A DNA stretch of 64,000 nucleotides from JAJVID01 sp963743425 (GTDB lineage Bacteria; Acidobacteriota; Blastocatellia; RBC074): positions 1-64,000 of the forward strand of contig CAVUPU010000007.1 of the NCBI GenBank assembly GCA_963743425.1, in the 5' to 3' direction. Position 1 is the first letter of the stretch, and each line of letters begins with the position of its first letter. This document shows, piece after piece, positions 46,602 to 56,689 of this stretch. The notes below the pieces were generated by a model, which had not been told where the DNA came from, did not search any database, and saw nothing but the letters and a program-made list of their open reading frames with translations. The position numbers and the translations under genes are program-made.

Positions 46602-47855
46602 TTACTGCTTTGATTCTTCGACAATGACTTCTTCCAGATTGGCCAGCATCTCCTTGATCTCGGGTTTGCGGATGATGTAAGGCGGCAGGAAGCGCAGCAC
46701 GGTGTCGTGCGTGCAATTTATCAGGAAGCCGCGCTCCATCATTTTCGCCACCACGCCTTTGCCGCTGAACGTCAATTCGGCGCCGATCATCAATCCGAGT
46801 CCGCGCGTCTCTTTTATCAAACCGGGTTGGCGGCGCTGCAATCGTCGAAGTTGCTTTCTGAAATAGGCGCCGACCTCCGACACGCGCTGCAGCAGATTGT
46901 CTTCTTCGAGCATCCGTATAAATTCGAGGCTCAGCCGGCAGGCGAGCGGGCCGCCGCCGAAAGTCGTCCCGTGATCTCCTGTCCTCAACCCATCGACGGC
47001 CTTCTCGGCGACGATGAACGCGCCGAGCGGGACGCCCAATCCCAGCGGCTTCGCCACGCAAAGCACGTCGGGTTTGATAGAAGTGTTCTCGAAGGCGAAA
47101 ACCTTGCCGGTGCGCCCAAGCCCGCATTGCACTTCGTCGAGGATCAGCAGCGCGTCAACCCGGTCGCAGGCCTCGCGCGCGACTTTCAGAAAATCGTCGT
47201 TGACCGGATGGACGCCCGATTCGCCCTGGATCGTTTCGATGATGACGGCGGCGGTCTTCTCGTTGATCGCCTCGCGCCCGAAATCGTTCGCGCTGTTGTT
47301 CGGATCGATGAACCGGACGCCCGGGATCAGCGGCTCGAACGGCTTGCGGTACTTCTCTTGCTCGGTGATCGAGAGCGCGCCCATCGTCCGGCCATGAAAC
47401 GAATTGACGAGCGCGACAAATTCGGTCTTGTCCTCGCGCCCCCGCCGGCGCTGCCATGCGCGCGCGAGCTTCAACGCGCCCTCGTTCGCCTCAGCGCCGG
47501 TGTTGCAGAAGAAGACGCGCGACAGCCCCGAAGCCTTCACGAGTCGCTCGGCGAGCCGCCCTTGATACGGATGGTAATAAAGATTCGATGTGTGCAGCAG
47601 GTTAGCCTGATCGCGCAGCGTTCTTCGCACTCGCGGGTGATCGTAACCCAGGACGTTGACGCCGATGCCCGCGATGAAATCGAGGTAGCTCTTGCCCTTG
47701 TCGTCGTATAGCGTCGAACCCTTTCCGCGCACGAACATGACGGGGCCGCGCGCGTAGGTCTGCATCAGGTATTGCGCTTCGAGCTGTTGAATCTGTTCGA
47801 GAGCCGGCGATTCCGGCCTGAGCTCTTCAATTTTCGCTTCCGCCTCCGCGTGCAT
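46602..47855 (-). CDS. argD: Acetylornithine aminotransferase
   Basis: 417 residues, class III PLP aminotransferase. FIAGIGVNVLGYDHPRV, FCNTGAEANEGALKLAR, SFHGRTMGALSITEQEKY, ILDEVQCGLGRTGKVFAFE and the PLP-lysine segment VLCVAKPLGLGVPLGA are all present. It converts N-acetylglutamate semialdehyde to N-acetylornithine. The start overlaps the 3' end of the gamma-glutamylcyclotransferase gene by 29 bases with RBS GGGAG inside that gene. Confidence 0.94.
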   Translation of the reverse strand: MHAEAEAKIEELRPESPALEQIQQLEAQYLMQTYARGPVMFVRGKGSTLYDDKGKSYLDFIAGIGVNVLGYDHPRVRRTLRDQANLLHTSNLYYHPYQGRLAERLVKASGLSRVFFCNTGAEANEGALKLARAWQRRRGREDKTEFVALVNSFHGRTMGALSITEQEKYRKPFEPLIPGVRFIDPNNSANDFGREAINEKTAAVIIETIQGESGVHPVNDDFLKVAREACDRVDALLILDEVQCGLGRTGKVFAFENTSIKPDVLCVAKPLGLGVPLGAFIVAEKAVDGLRTGDHGTTFGGGPLACRLSLEFIRMLEEDNLLQRVSEVGAYFRKQLRRLQRRQPGLIKETRGLGLMIGAELTFSGKGVVAKMMERGFLINCTHDTVLRFLPPYIIRKPEIKEMLANLEEVIVEESKQ

Positions 47856-48285
47856 CTTTTTTAGACTCCCTTCTTAGATTTTTTATCTTTCGATGCCATA
47901 AATAATCTCCGCTTCTGATCAACGCCTCCGGCGAAACTTGCCAATTATAAACGTAAATCCAACACACGAGTTTTGAGTCGTCTTTAAGCGTGACCTTGCA
48001 CTTGCGGCGTACAAAGAGGCTCGATTCGGGGTATCGCGCATCGAACCCTTCATAAGCGTCCAGCGCCGCGATCGTCACGTCGTCATCGGACAGTTGAAAG
48101 ACTTCGCCCTTGATCTTTGTGTCGCAATCCGGATCGAGGACAGCGCCCGGATAGCCCTCTAAATCGTAGAGACGTCCCGGCGCGGAGGCCCTCCCGATAT
48201 AACGCATCTTTTCCATGACATGGGCGAATCTGCCGGGGGCCATCCTCGGTCGCAACGTGCCATAGACGAACAGATACTCAGGCAT
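47827..48285 (-). CDS. Gamma-glutamylcyclotransferase/AIG2-like protein
   Basis: 152 residues. FVYGTLRPRMAPGRF (the YGTLR substrate loop), LYDLEGYPGAVLDP, GEVFQLSDDDVTIAALDAYE with the catalytic Glu region, and YPESSLFVRRKCKV are those of the GGCT-like fold. It may cyclise gamma-glutamyl amines to 5-oxoproline. It lies between argB and argD on the same strand, overlapping argD, so it is part of the arginine operon, an unusual place for the family. A link to glutamate supply is possible but unproven. Confidence 0.87.
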   Translation of the reverse strand: MPEYLFVYGTLRPRMAPGRFAHVMEKMRYIGRASAPGRLYDLEGYPGAVLDPDCDTKIKGEVFQLSDDDVTIAALDAYEGFDARYPESSLFVRRKCKVTLKDDSKLVCWIYVYNWQVSPEALIRSGDYLWHRKIKNLRRESKKDARGGGSEN

Positions 48286-48296
48286 ACGCGTATATG

Positions 48297-48380
48297 GTAG
48301 GGGCAGACCTGCGTGTCTGCCCGGCCTCGGCAGTGCGCTCCTGGCAAAGTACCAGGGCAGACACGCAGGTCTGCCCCTAC
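48297..48380. repeat. GTAGGGGCAGACC hairpin (family C core)
   Basis: Arms of 26 bases: GTAGGGGCAGACCTGCGTGT(CTGCCC) and its perfect mirror, 32-base centre, in the argB-GGCT gap. Core shared with 42200-42288. Confidence 0.85.
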
Positions 48381-48419
48381 GTTAATCGGTCGCGCTCAAC
48401 TGAAAACCGCTATAGGAAA

Positions 48420-49208
48420 TCAAAAGATGCGCGTGCCGGGCGATTCGCCCGATTTCAAAACTCGCGTCAGCGAATTTTCCTGCGCCGCGCCGATGATGGC
48501 AATGTTCCTGACGCCCGCTGCCAGCGCTTCCAGACAGGCGCGCAGCTTCGGACGCATCCCGCCCGTCGCCACGCCGCCGCTCAACAGATCGTCAATCCGC
48601 GTCCGGTCAAGCTCGACGATCCGCTCGCCGCGCTCATCGCGCACGCCGCCGACATCCGTAACGAAGACCAGGTTCTCAGCCTTGCATCCGGCCGCGACCG
48701 CCGCTGCCATCTGATCCCCATTGACGTTGTAATATTCGAAATCGGAAACGCCGAGCGCCAGACATGCCACAACCGGCGTGACGCCGGCGTTCAACATCCC
48801 GGCTATCAGACGGTCGTTCGTCTTCACGATTCGCCCGACGTAACCCAGATCGGTTCCGTCTTCGGCCTGCGCCTTTTCGGCGAGGAAGCTCGATCCGTCG
48901 CCGCCCGCGATGCTGGCCGCGGCGACTCCGATTCTTGCAAGCTCGGCGACCAGGTCTTTCCCGACCTGTCCAGCGAGGACCATCTGCGCCACATCGCGCA
49001 CGGCTTTGTCGGTGACTCGCAATCCATCGTGGAACCGCGATTGGATGTGAAGCCTGTCGAGCAAAGCCGCGATCTGTTTGCCGCCGCCGTGAACCAGGAT
49101 CAATTCGAATCCCGCGCTTTTAAGCTCGGCGACCTGACCGATCAGTTTTTGGCGGAGCGTTGCGTCAAAGATCGCGCTGCCGCCGAGTTTAATTACAGTT
49201 GTCTTCAA
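48420..49208 (-). CDS. argB: Acetylglutamate kinase
   Basis: 262 residues, amino-acid kinase fold. VIKLGGSAIFD, LVHGGGKQIAALLDR, GDGSSFLAEKAQAEDGTDLG, YYNVNGDQMAAAVAAG and VTDVGGVRDERGERIVEL match ArgB and its ATP and acetylglutamate sites. Phosphorylates N-acetylglutamate. No N-terminal arginine-inhibition helix is visible, so feedback control may differ. Upstream is a transposase remnant that separates it from argC. Confidence 0.94.
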   Translation of the reverse strand: MKTTVIKLGGSAIFDATLRQKLIGQVAELKSAGFELILVHGGGKQIAALLDRLHIQSRFHDGLRVTDKAVRDVAQMVLAGQVGKDLVAELARIGVAAASIAGGDGSSFLAEKAQAEDGTDLGYVGRIVKTNDRLIAGMLNAGVTPVVACLALGVSDFEYYNVNGDQMAAAVAAGCKAENLVFVTDVGGVRDERGERIVELDRTRIDDLLSGGVATGGMRPKLRACLEALAAGVRNIAIIGAAQENSLTRVLKSGESPGTRIF

Positions 49209-49269
49209 GCTGTCTCAGAACCACCGGGGCTTAATCGGGCACAGTGGAACAGAGGGCGCAGAAAAAACA

Positions 49270-49853
49270 TCAAATCAGATTACCGAGACCCGGTCAGATC
49301 GAGTAAAAAGCACATCGTCAAATGCTTCGGCTTGAAGTGGGTGGCGATGGCGGTAATGGTCAAATTGCCGTGGGTCGCCCGGGCTTGGGCCTTGCCATTT
49401 TTTACCGTCCTGTGCCCGGCCGGGCTCGAAGAGCAACCGCTGAAGGGTTGTCGTTATCGTATTCGTCGCCGCGCCCGCAAGGGCAAGATGCGGAAATCGC
49501 GCGCCAAAACAATCGTCAAAAAGAAGTTTGTGGCAGGCGGCAAAACACCGCGGCAGCATAAAACGGCCATAGATATTCTGATGACCATGATTCGATTGGC
49601 GCATCGCTGGATGCCGGAACGGGCGAAGGTCTTGGTGGTTGACGGAGGATACGCCGCGATCAAACTGGCTCTGAGCTGCGCATTGTTGAAGAACACCGCG
49701 CTGGTGATGCGCTTTCACTGGGATGCCGCCCTGTATCATCCTCCGATAGAGAAAGCTAAGGGCCGTCGTGGGCCTCAGGCGCTCAAAGGCGCGTTCTCTG
49801 TGTCGTCGGTGGCAGAATTCCGGTTTTCATGCGAAGTCTGCTCAGAAAGCTGA
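49270..49853 (+). pseudogene. DDE transposase remnant
   Basis: About 195 codons lacking the N-terminus: SSKKHIVKCFGLKWVAM, WVARAWALPFFTVLCPA, RQHKTAIDILMTMIRLAHRW, AKVLVVDGGYAAIKLALSCA and ALVMRFHWDAALYHPP. These are fragments of a DDE-superfamily transposase of the IS701-like kind. The first third is missing and the frame ends early, so it is inactive. It lies in antisense between argB and argC. Confidence 0.8.
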
Positions 49854-49920
49854 CTTCGTTAGTTTGCCGAAGCAGGAGTGGGAGTACTTGATTTCCTACC
49901 TATCTGCTGCGGCATAACGG

Positions 49921-49975
49921 GACTTTGTCCATTCTGAGATCGGCGCGTAGCGCCGATCTCAGAATGGACAAAGTC
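49921..49975. terminator. 25-bp perfect hairpin next to argC
   Basis: GACTTTGTCCATTCTGAGAT(CGGCG), loop CGTAG, mirrored. It follows the argC stop by 45 bases (minus). There is no U-tract, so termination is uncertain; it may be an IS-associated end repeat. Confidence 0.5.
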
Positions 49976-50019
49976 GATTTCAAGTAGTTGATTGTATTCA
50001 ACTTTAATTTGCGCTCCCT

Positions 50020-51087
50020 TCAAATAATTCCATCACGTTCATCGAATCCAAGCGCGACGTTGGCGTTCTGCAGCGCCTGGCTCGCGGCGCCTTTGAGCAG
50101 GTTGTCGAGGGCCGAGACGATGATCGCCTGTCCGGTCGCTTCATCCACCGCGCAGCCGATGTCGCAGAACGGCGTGTTGGCGACGAATTTGATCTCCGGC
50201 ATTTGAGTTTCAGGGAAGACGCGCACGAACGGGGCGTCTTCAAACGCGCGCCGCCACGCGCTCAATATGTCGTGGCGCGCGACTCCCTTTTTCAGCTTCA
50301 CATAGATGGTCGAGAGGATGCCGCGATTGATCGGCAGCAGATGCGGGGTGAAGATCAACGCGCGCGATTCGGGCGCCACGCGCAACCCCTGCGCGATTTC
50401 GGGCGCGTGGCGATGTTTGAAAATGTTGTAGGTTTTGAAGCTCTCGCTGACCTCGACGAAGTGAGTGTCGGGGGTCGGCGACTTCCCCGCCCCGGTCACG
50501 CCGGATTTCGAATCGCAGATGATCGGTTGATCATCCGCAACCAGACCGGCGCGGAGCAGCGGAATCATCGGCGTGAGTATTGAGGTCGGATAACAGCCTG
50601 GATTGGCGATCAGCTTCGCCCCGCGCAACAGCTCGCGCGCAAATTCGGTCAGGCCATAAACAGCCTCTCGCAAAAGGTTGGGGCGTCTGTGCTCGAAGCC
50701 GTAAAACTTCGGGTAGAGCGCCGCGTCGCGCAACCTGAACGCCCCGCTGATGTCAACAACCGTCGCGCCCGCGTCGAGCAAAGCCGGCGCGACCTCGTGC
50801 GAGAACTCATTCGGCGTCGCAAGAAAGACCAGATCGGGTTTGAGCTTCGCGACCGCCGCTTCATCGAACGGCTGACAATCGAGTTCGGTCAATCCCGTCA
50901 ACTGCGGATGAATCGCGGCGAGCGGAGTCGTCTCGGCGGAACGCGACGCGAACGCGCCAACCAGATCGATCCGCGGATGGTCGAGCAGCAACCCGATCAG
51001 GTCGCGCCCCGAATATCCTGTGGCGCCCGCGACAATGGAGCGGATCCGCCTGCTCATTACCTTAATGGCGCGGACCTGACTGCTCAT
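50020..51087 (-). CDS. argC: N-acetyl-gamma-glutamyl-phosphate reductase
   Basis: 355 residues. GATGYSGRDLIGLLLDHPRI (NADP motif), FLATPNEFSHEVAPALLDAG, NPGCYPTSILTPMIPLLRAG with the catalytic Cys, and FTPHLLPINRGILSTIYV with the catalytic His. It makes N-acetylglutamate semialdehyde. Two ATGs 30 bases apart arise from a short tandem duplication (GGTAATGAGCAG...GTCCGC); ATG 51087 has the better RBS (AGGAGGCAAGG). Codons further upstream belong to the family B hairpin. It leads the arg cluster. Confidence 0.95.
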   Translation of the reverse strand: MSSQVRAIKVMSRRIRSIVAGATGYSGRDLIGLLLDHPRIDLVGAFASRSAETTPLAAIHPQLTGLTELDCQPFDEAAVAKLKPDLVFLATPNEFSHEVAPALLDAGATVVDISGAFRLRDAALYPKFYGFEHRRPNLLREAVYGLTEFARELLRGAKLIANPGCYPTSILTPMIPLLRAGLVADDQPIICDSKSGVTGAGKSPTPDTHFVEVSESFKTYNIFKHRHAPEIAQGLRVAPESRALIFTPHLLPINRGILSTIYVKLKKGVARHDILSAWRRAFEDAPFVRVFPETQMPEIKFVANTPFCDIGCAVDEATGQAIIVSALDNLLKGAASQALQNANVALGFDERDGII

Positions 51088-51102
51088 TACCTTGCCTCCT
51101 AC

Positions 51103-51186
51103 GAAAATCAACCACGAAGACACGAAGAACACGAAGAAAGAACAGAAAAATCTTCGAGCTCTTCGTGTCTTCATGGTTGATTTTCC
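51103..51186. repeat. CACGAAG-type hairpin repeat (family B)
   Basis: Arms AAAATCAACCACGAAGACAC... and the mirror ...CTTCGTGTCTTCATGGTTGA(TTTT); two or three mismatches. It ends 16 bases upstream of the argC ATG, with only the RBS between. Confidence 0.85.
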
Positions 51187-51352
51187 CCGTTTCTCCGGCG
51201 TCGCTCACTGTAACCATAAACGACCCCTCAGATTTGCGTTTGAACGAAGAAGCGAAAAGTGTACACCATCGACAACCGCTCTCAAAGCATTTGGGTACTG
51301 TTAATTGAGCGATTTCAGGCTCGTCGCATCTTGAACGATGTTGACCATTTGT

Positions 51353-53324
<1,972 letters not shown>

Positions 53325-53351
53325 TGTTCGAAGCCGATCCTGAGCGCCTCT

Positions 53352-53436
53352 GGTACAGTACGGGGAGCGTAAGCGACCTGAGCCTCGTCAATGCGCTCTT
53401 TACAGAAGACTCAGGTCGCTTACGCTCCCCCTACTA
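53352..53436. repeat. GTAC-type hairpin repeat (family A)
   Basis: Left arm GGTACAGTACGGGGAGCGTA(AGCGACCTGAGCCTC), right arm GACTCAGGTCGCTTACGCTC(CCC). Same arm as 18126-18214. It lies just upstream of mutL (28 bases). Confidence 0.85.
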
Positions 53437-53569
53437 TATTGGAGGCTGAGTGATTACTTTTATTCAGCAAAAAAAGACTTCGTAAGTTTAACCGAAATGT
53501 GCATAATTTACAGGCCTCTAAACTTAACTCCCCCCACTCTCCCCCCACTAAGGAAGGAGTATAGTCAAA

Positions 53570-54205
53570 ATGAAGAACAATAAGAGATTCTGTTTCCCGG
53601 TGTTGCTGCTGCTGCTGATTTTTGCCTTTGCGCCTGCTGTCTTTGCGCAAGAGCACGAACTGGCCTTCGTGGTCGGGCGTTTGAAACCCAGCGACCGCTC
53701 ACTGTCACTGAATCCTCTCCCGGCGGCGGAAGCGGCCTTCAGCGGAGCGGCGACTTATCAAGTCAACTACGCAAACAGGGTGGTCAATGGCGAGGTCGCC
53801 TCGTTGCATTTTGAGATTCCGGTCATCGTCGCGCCCCGGACGGGCGTCAAATCGGACAACTTCTTTTTGCCGCGAACCTACTCCACGCTGATTTTTACGC
53901 CCGGATTGAAACTGAAGGTGCTTCCTGGCGGCGGTCTTTCGCCCTATGTGGTTAGCGGCATTGGCCTTGGCCGTTTCGGGCTGAGCGACACGAATATCAA
54001 CGGCACCACCGTCACCGGGGATCGCTCGAACACCAGCTTTGTGTTCAATTTCGGCGGCGGGGTCAATTTGAACCTGCTCGGCCCGCTCTCGATTCGCGGC
54101 GAGGTGAGGGATTTTATGACCGGGACTCCGAGCTTCAGCACTCCGTTTTTGAATGACAGGCAGCACAACCTGTTTGTGGGAATCGGGATCGTTCTGAGGT
54201 TTTAG
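53570..54205 (+). CDS. Outer-membrane beta-barrel protein (small)
   Basis: 211 residues. Signal peptide (VLLLLLIFAFAPAVFAQ). The mature part alternates hydrophobic and polar residues as in an eight-stranded barrel: ELAFVVGRLKPSD, ATYQVNYANRVV, LHFEIPVIV, STLIFTPGLKLKVL, SPYVVSGIGLGRFGLSD, TSFVFNFGGGVNLNLLGPLSIRGEV, and ends LFVGIGIVLRF with a C-terminal Phe for Bam recognition. RBS AAGGAGTATAG. Possibly a lipid or small-molecule channel; the ligand is unknown. Confidence 0.82.
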   Translation: MKNNKRFCFPVLLLLLIFAFAPAVFAQEHELAFVVGRLKPSDRSLSLNPLPAAEAAFSGAATYQVNYANRVVNGEVASLHFEIPVIVAPRTGVKSDNFFLPRTYSTLIFTPGLKLKVLPGGGLSPYVVSGIGLGRFGLSDTNINGTTVTGDRSNTSFVFNFGGGVNLNLLGPLSIRGEVRDFMTGTPSFSTPFLNDRQHNLFVGIGIVLRF

Positions 54206-54237
54206 GTGTATCAGGCCGACCAGTCTCTCGACAGGCG

Positions 54238-55715
54238 GTACGGTACGGGGAGCATAAGCGCCAAGTTAAGGCGTAAGCTCTTGAAATCAGTTGCGAGGAT
54301 GGTTTCAATCTGGCATTGGTAGTTTGTGACAACAACAATAACCAAACCGTCTCCATCCCCAGACCCAAATACCATCTTCGCCGAACTGCTACAAGACCTG
54401 CCGCCGGAAACTGCCGACTTGGCGCGTGAGTTCAATGCCTTCGCCCGGGCGCGCAAGATCGAGACGCCTGAGCAACTGTTGCGTGTTGTGCTCTTGTTTG
54501 CCGCTCTTGATTACAGCGAGCGCGAGGTGGCAGCCAATCTGACGCTCACTTGTCCCACCATTGGCAAGCTCAGTGGGCAAGCCGTGCGTGGCCGCCTGAC
54601 CGCTTGTCTGCCTTGGTTGCAGGCCTTGCTGCCCAAGCTCATCCGGCGCTCGGAACTGCCCGCGCTGCCTCTTTGGATACGGCTGTTGGCGCTCGACGCT
54701 TCCGAAATCAGCGCGCCAGCCGAACGCGGCACTTGGCGCTTGCACGCCCTGATGGATGTGGCGAACCTGCAACTGGTCGGCCTGCAGTTGACTGACCTGA
54801 AGACGGGCGAGACCTTGTGTAACTTCTCGTTCGAGCCGGGCGAGGTGGTCTTGACCGATCGCGGCTATAGTCATCGGCGCGGCGTGGCGCAGGTGCTGGA
54901 CAGTGGCGGGCAGGTCATCACCCGCTATAACCCGCATCACATCCCTCTCCAGGATGCACACGGACAGGCATTGGATGTGGCGGCCTGGCTTGCCGATTGC
55001 GAACGGGGTGAGATGCGCACGCTTGAGGGCTTTTTCATCGCCCCTGACGGCAAGCTTCATCGCGTCTGGGTGCATGCCTATCGGTTGCCGGAGCAGGCAG
55101 CAGCGGCCGCGCGCCGACGTTGTCGTCGTGCTGGCGCGCGCGGCAAATACACGCCCAAAGAGACGACGCTCTTTCTGGCGGAGTTCGTGTTGGTGTTGAG
55201 CAGCATCCCGCCGGAAATCTTGAGCGCTGAGACGGTCTTGGAGTTGTACCGTTGCCGCTGGCAGGTCGAATTGCTTTTTAAACGCTACAAGAGCTTGCTC
55301 GACCTGGATCAAGCGCGGGCGCGTGCGGGCAGTGTCTTGGGGCAAGTCTGGTTGCACGGCAAGATGCTTTACGCCTGTTTGATTGAGCGCCGCGCACAGC
55401 GGCGATGTGGGCCGGAATGGACGCGAATGGACAACGAACGACGCGGGAGTATGTGGCGCGTTTGGCGCCTGATCCGCGATGAATTGACGCCACTGATCAC
55501 GCTCTCGCAGTGTTGGGACTTGCGGGCTTGGCCAGCCGCCTTGATGGCGTTGGCCGAACGTCGGCGTAAGCGGCGCTTGCAAAGGCTGCCGCCATCGGTC
55601 GTGCTCTGGCTGCAAAAGCGGCCAGCGCCAAACCAAACCAATGTGATGGAGGCGTAACATCATGGTTTTAGCTTACTTACACCTTAACTTGGCGCTTACG
55701 CTCCCCGTACCGTAC
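54238..55715. mobile_element. IS4-type insertion sequence between family A hairpin halves
   Basis: A 40-base inverted repeat bounds the region: GTACGGTACGGGGAGC(A/G)TAA then GCGCCAAGTTAAGG(C/T)GTAAG at 54238-54277 and its mirror at 55676-55715, two mismatches. The outer half of each (GTACGGTACGGGGAGCGTAA) is the arm of the family A hairpin at 18126 and 53352; the inner part (GCGCCAAGTTAAGG) is specific. So the element either inserted in the loop of such a hairpin or carries these arms as its own ends. Holds one transposase gene. Confidence 0.82.
54326..55657 (+). CDS. IS4-family transposase
   Basis: 443 residues from GTG. DDE residues: LLALDASEIS (first Asp), VVLTDRGYSHRRG (second Asp), and the IS4 signature Y-x2-R-x3-E-x6-K as YRCRWQVELLFKRYK. 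Frame and motifs are complete, so it may be active. Basic C-terminus (ERRRKRRLQRLP). Confidence 0.92.
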   Translation: MTTTITKPSPSPDPNTIFAELLQDLPPETADLAREFNAFARARKIETPEQLLRVVLLFAALDYSEREVAANLTLTCPTIGKLSGQAVRGRLTACLPWLQALLPKLIRRSELPALPLWIRLLALDASEISAPAERGTWRLHALMDVANLQLVGLQLTDLKTGETLCNFSFEPGEVVLTDRGYSHRRGVAQVLDSGGQVITRYNPHHIPLQDAHGQALDVAAWLADCERGEMRTLEGFFIAPDGKLHRVWVHAYRLPEQAAAAARRRCRRAGARGKYTPKETTLFLAEFVLVLSSIPPEILSAETVLELYRCRWQVELLFKRYKSLLDLDQARARAGSVLGQVWLHGKMLYACLIERRAQRRCGPEWTRMDNERRGSMWRVWRLIRDELTPLITLSQCWDLRAWPAALMALAERRRKRRLQRLPPSVVLWLQKRPAPNQTNVMEA

Positions 55716-56666
55716 TTACTTCTTGCGAAAGCTTTGCGCGATGCGGCTGAAGATAGCCAGATACTTCTCTTGCTCTTCGCGCGGCGCGAAGCCCTGCATA
55801 ATGAAATAGTTTTCCCCATCGAGGAGCAACACCTGATAAACGACTACCGGCGCATCGGGCATATCTTTCCATTTAGCTTCGGCAATAATTTCGCTGCCCG
55901 GCATCCTGGCGATGGTCAGGTCGGACTGTTTCTTGATGGCGATGCCGGAGACTTGCTCGATTTGCATCAACCTCCGCTCGGCGAATGCTTTGATATCAGA
56001 AACCATTACATCCGAGATCGACGAGCTAATGATGAAAAACAGATCGGTGGTCGGCTTTCCTGGAAAAACGCCGTCTTTGGTCAAAACCACTGCATTTGAA
56101 AGGCGCCTGGCGAATTTCAGCGACGGATCATCGTTGAAAGAAAAGTTGAGACCGGCGAGCGGGTCGGTTTCCGCATCTGCGTCCCACTGGACGCTGAGCA
56201 CAGATTTCTCCATCTCCGAAGACCACCGATCCTTCATCTCCTCAAGAAAGGTGGCAGTGATTATTACCGTATCGTTCTCGTTGCCGGTGAGGACCATCCA
56301 CTTCAGAACATCAACCGCCTGCGCCTTCTGACTCAAATGGAACAACATTCCCGGCCGTCCGTTGAGCGAGATTTCCTTTCCGCTCAACAAACTCATGCCC
56401 TTCGCGGCCAGCGCATCTTTTGTGAGAACCCTGGCCATTTCCACATAAGGGGCCGGCATCTCCGTAATCATTATTGATGAACTTGTCTCTTCATCCCAGA
56501 AGCCGGGAAAACGCTCGGTGGGCTTGAGGCCCGCAGGCGGAACAAGGCTCACCTTTGTGCCGGGAACCTTAACGAGCTTCGGCTGCGCGAACGGCGATGA
56601 ACGCGCGTTGGCGAATGAGCCGGATAGGAACAGTAAAACGGGGAAAACGAAAGAGAGAATTTTCAA
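55716..56666 (-). CDS. Secreted hypothetical protein, PsbP/MOG1-like
   Basis: 316 residues. Signal peptide (ILSFVFPVLLFLSGSFANA). Two similar lobes: VSLVPPAGLKPTERFPGFWD, SIMITEMPAPYVEM, GRPGMLFHLSQ, and the second with RMPGSEIIAEAKWKDMPD, VVYQVLLLDGENYFIMQGF, FSRIAQSFRKK. This fits the PsbP/MOG1/DUF1795-like fold of unknown function. Its stop codon abuts the IS-bounding repeat, but the C-terminus looks complete. Preceded by aspS stop region on the plus side. Confidence 0.72.
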   Translation of the reverse strand: MKILSFVFPVLLFLSGSFANARSSPFAQPKLVKVPGTKVSLVPPAGLKPTERFPGFWDEETSSSIMITEMPAPYVEMARVLTKDALAAKGMSLLSGKEISLNGRPGMLFHLSQKAQAVDVLKWMVLTGNENDTVIITATFLEEMKDRWSSEMEKSVLSVQWDADAETDPLAGLNFSFNDDPSLKFARRLSNAVVLTKDGVFPGKPTTDLFFIISSSISDVMVSDIKAFAERRLMQIEQVSGIAIKKQSDLTIARMPGSEIIAEAKWKDMPDAPVVVYQVLLLDGENYFIMQGFAPREEQEKYLAIFSRIAQSFRKK

Positions 56667-56689
56667 GGCGAACCTCCGAATAAAGATGT

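Noticed and set aside
48294..49853. 519-codon plus-strand frame spanning argB and the transposase remnant
   Set aside because: First two thirds are antisense to argB and repeats; only 49270-49853 resembles a transposase.
54389..55663. 424-codon minus-strand frame opposite the transposase
   Set aside because: The plus strand has the full IS4 signature and DDE residues.
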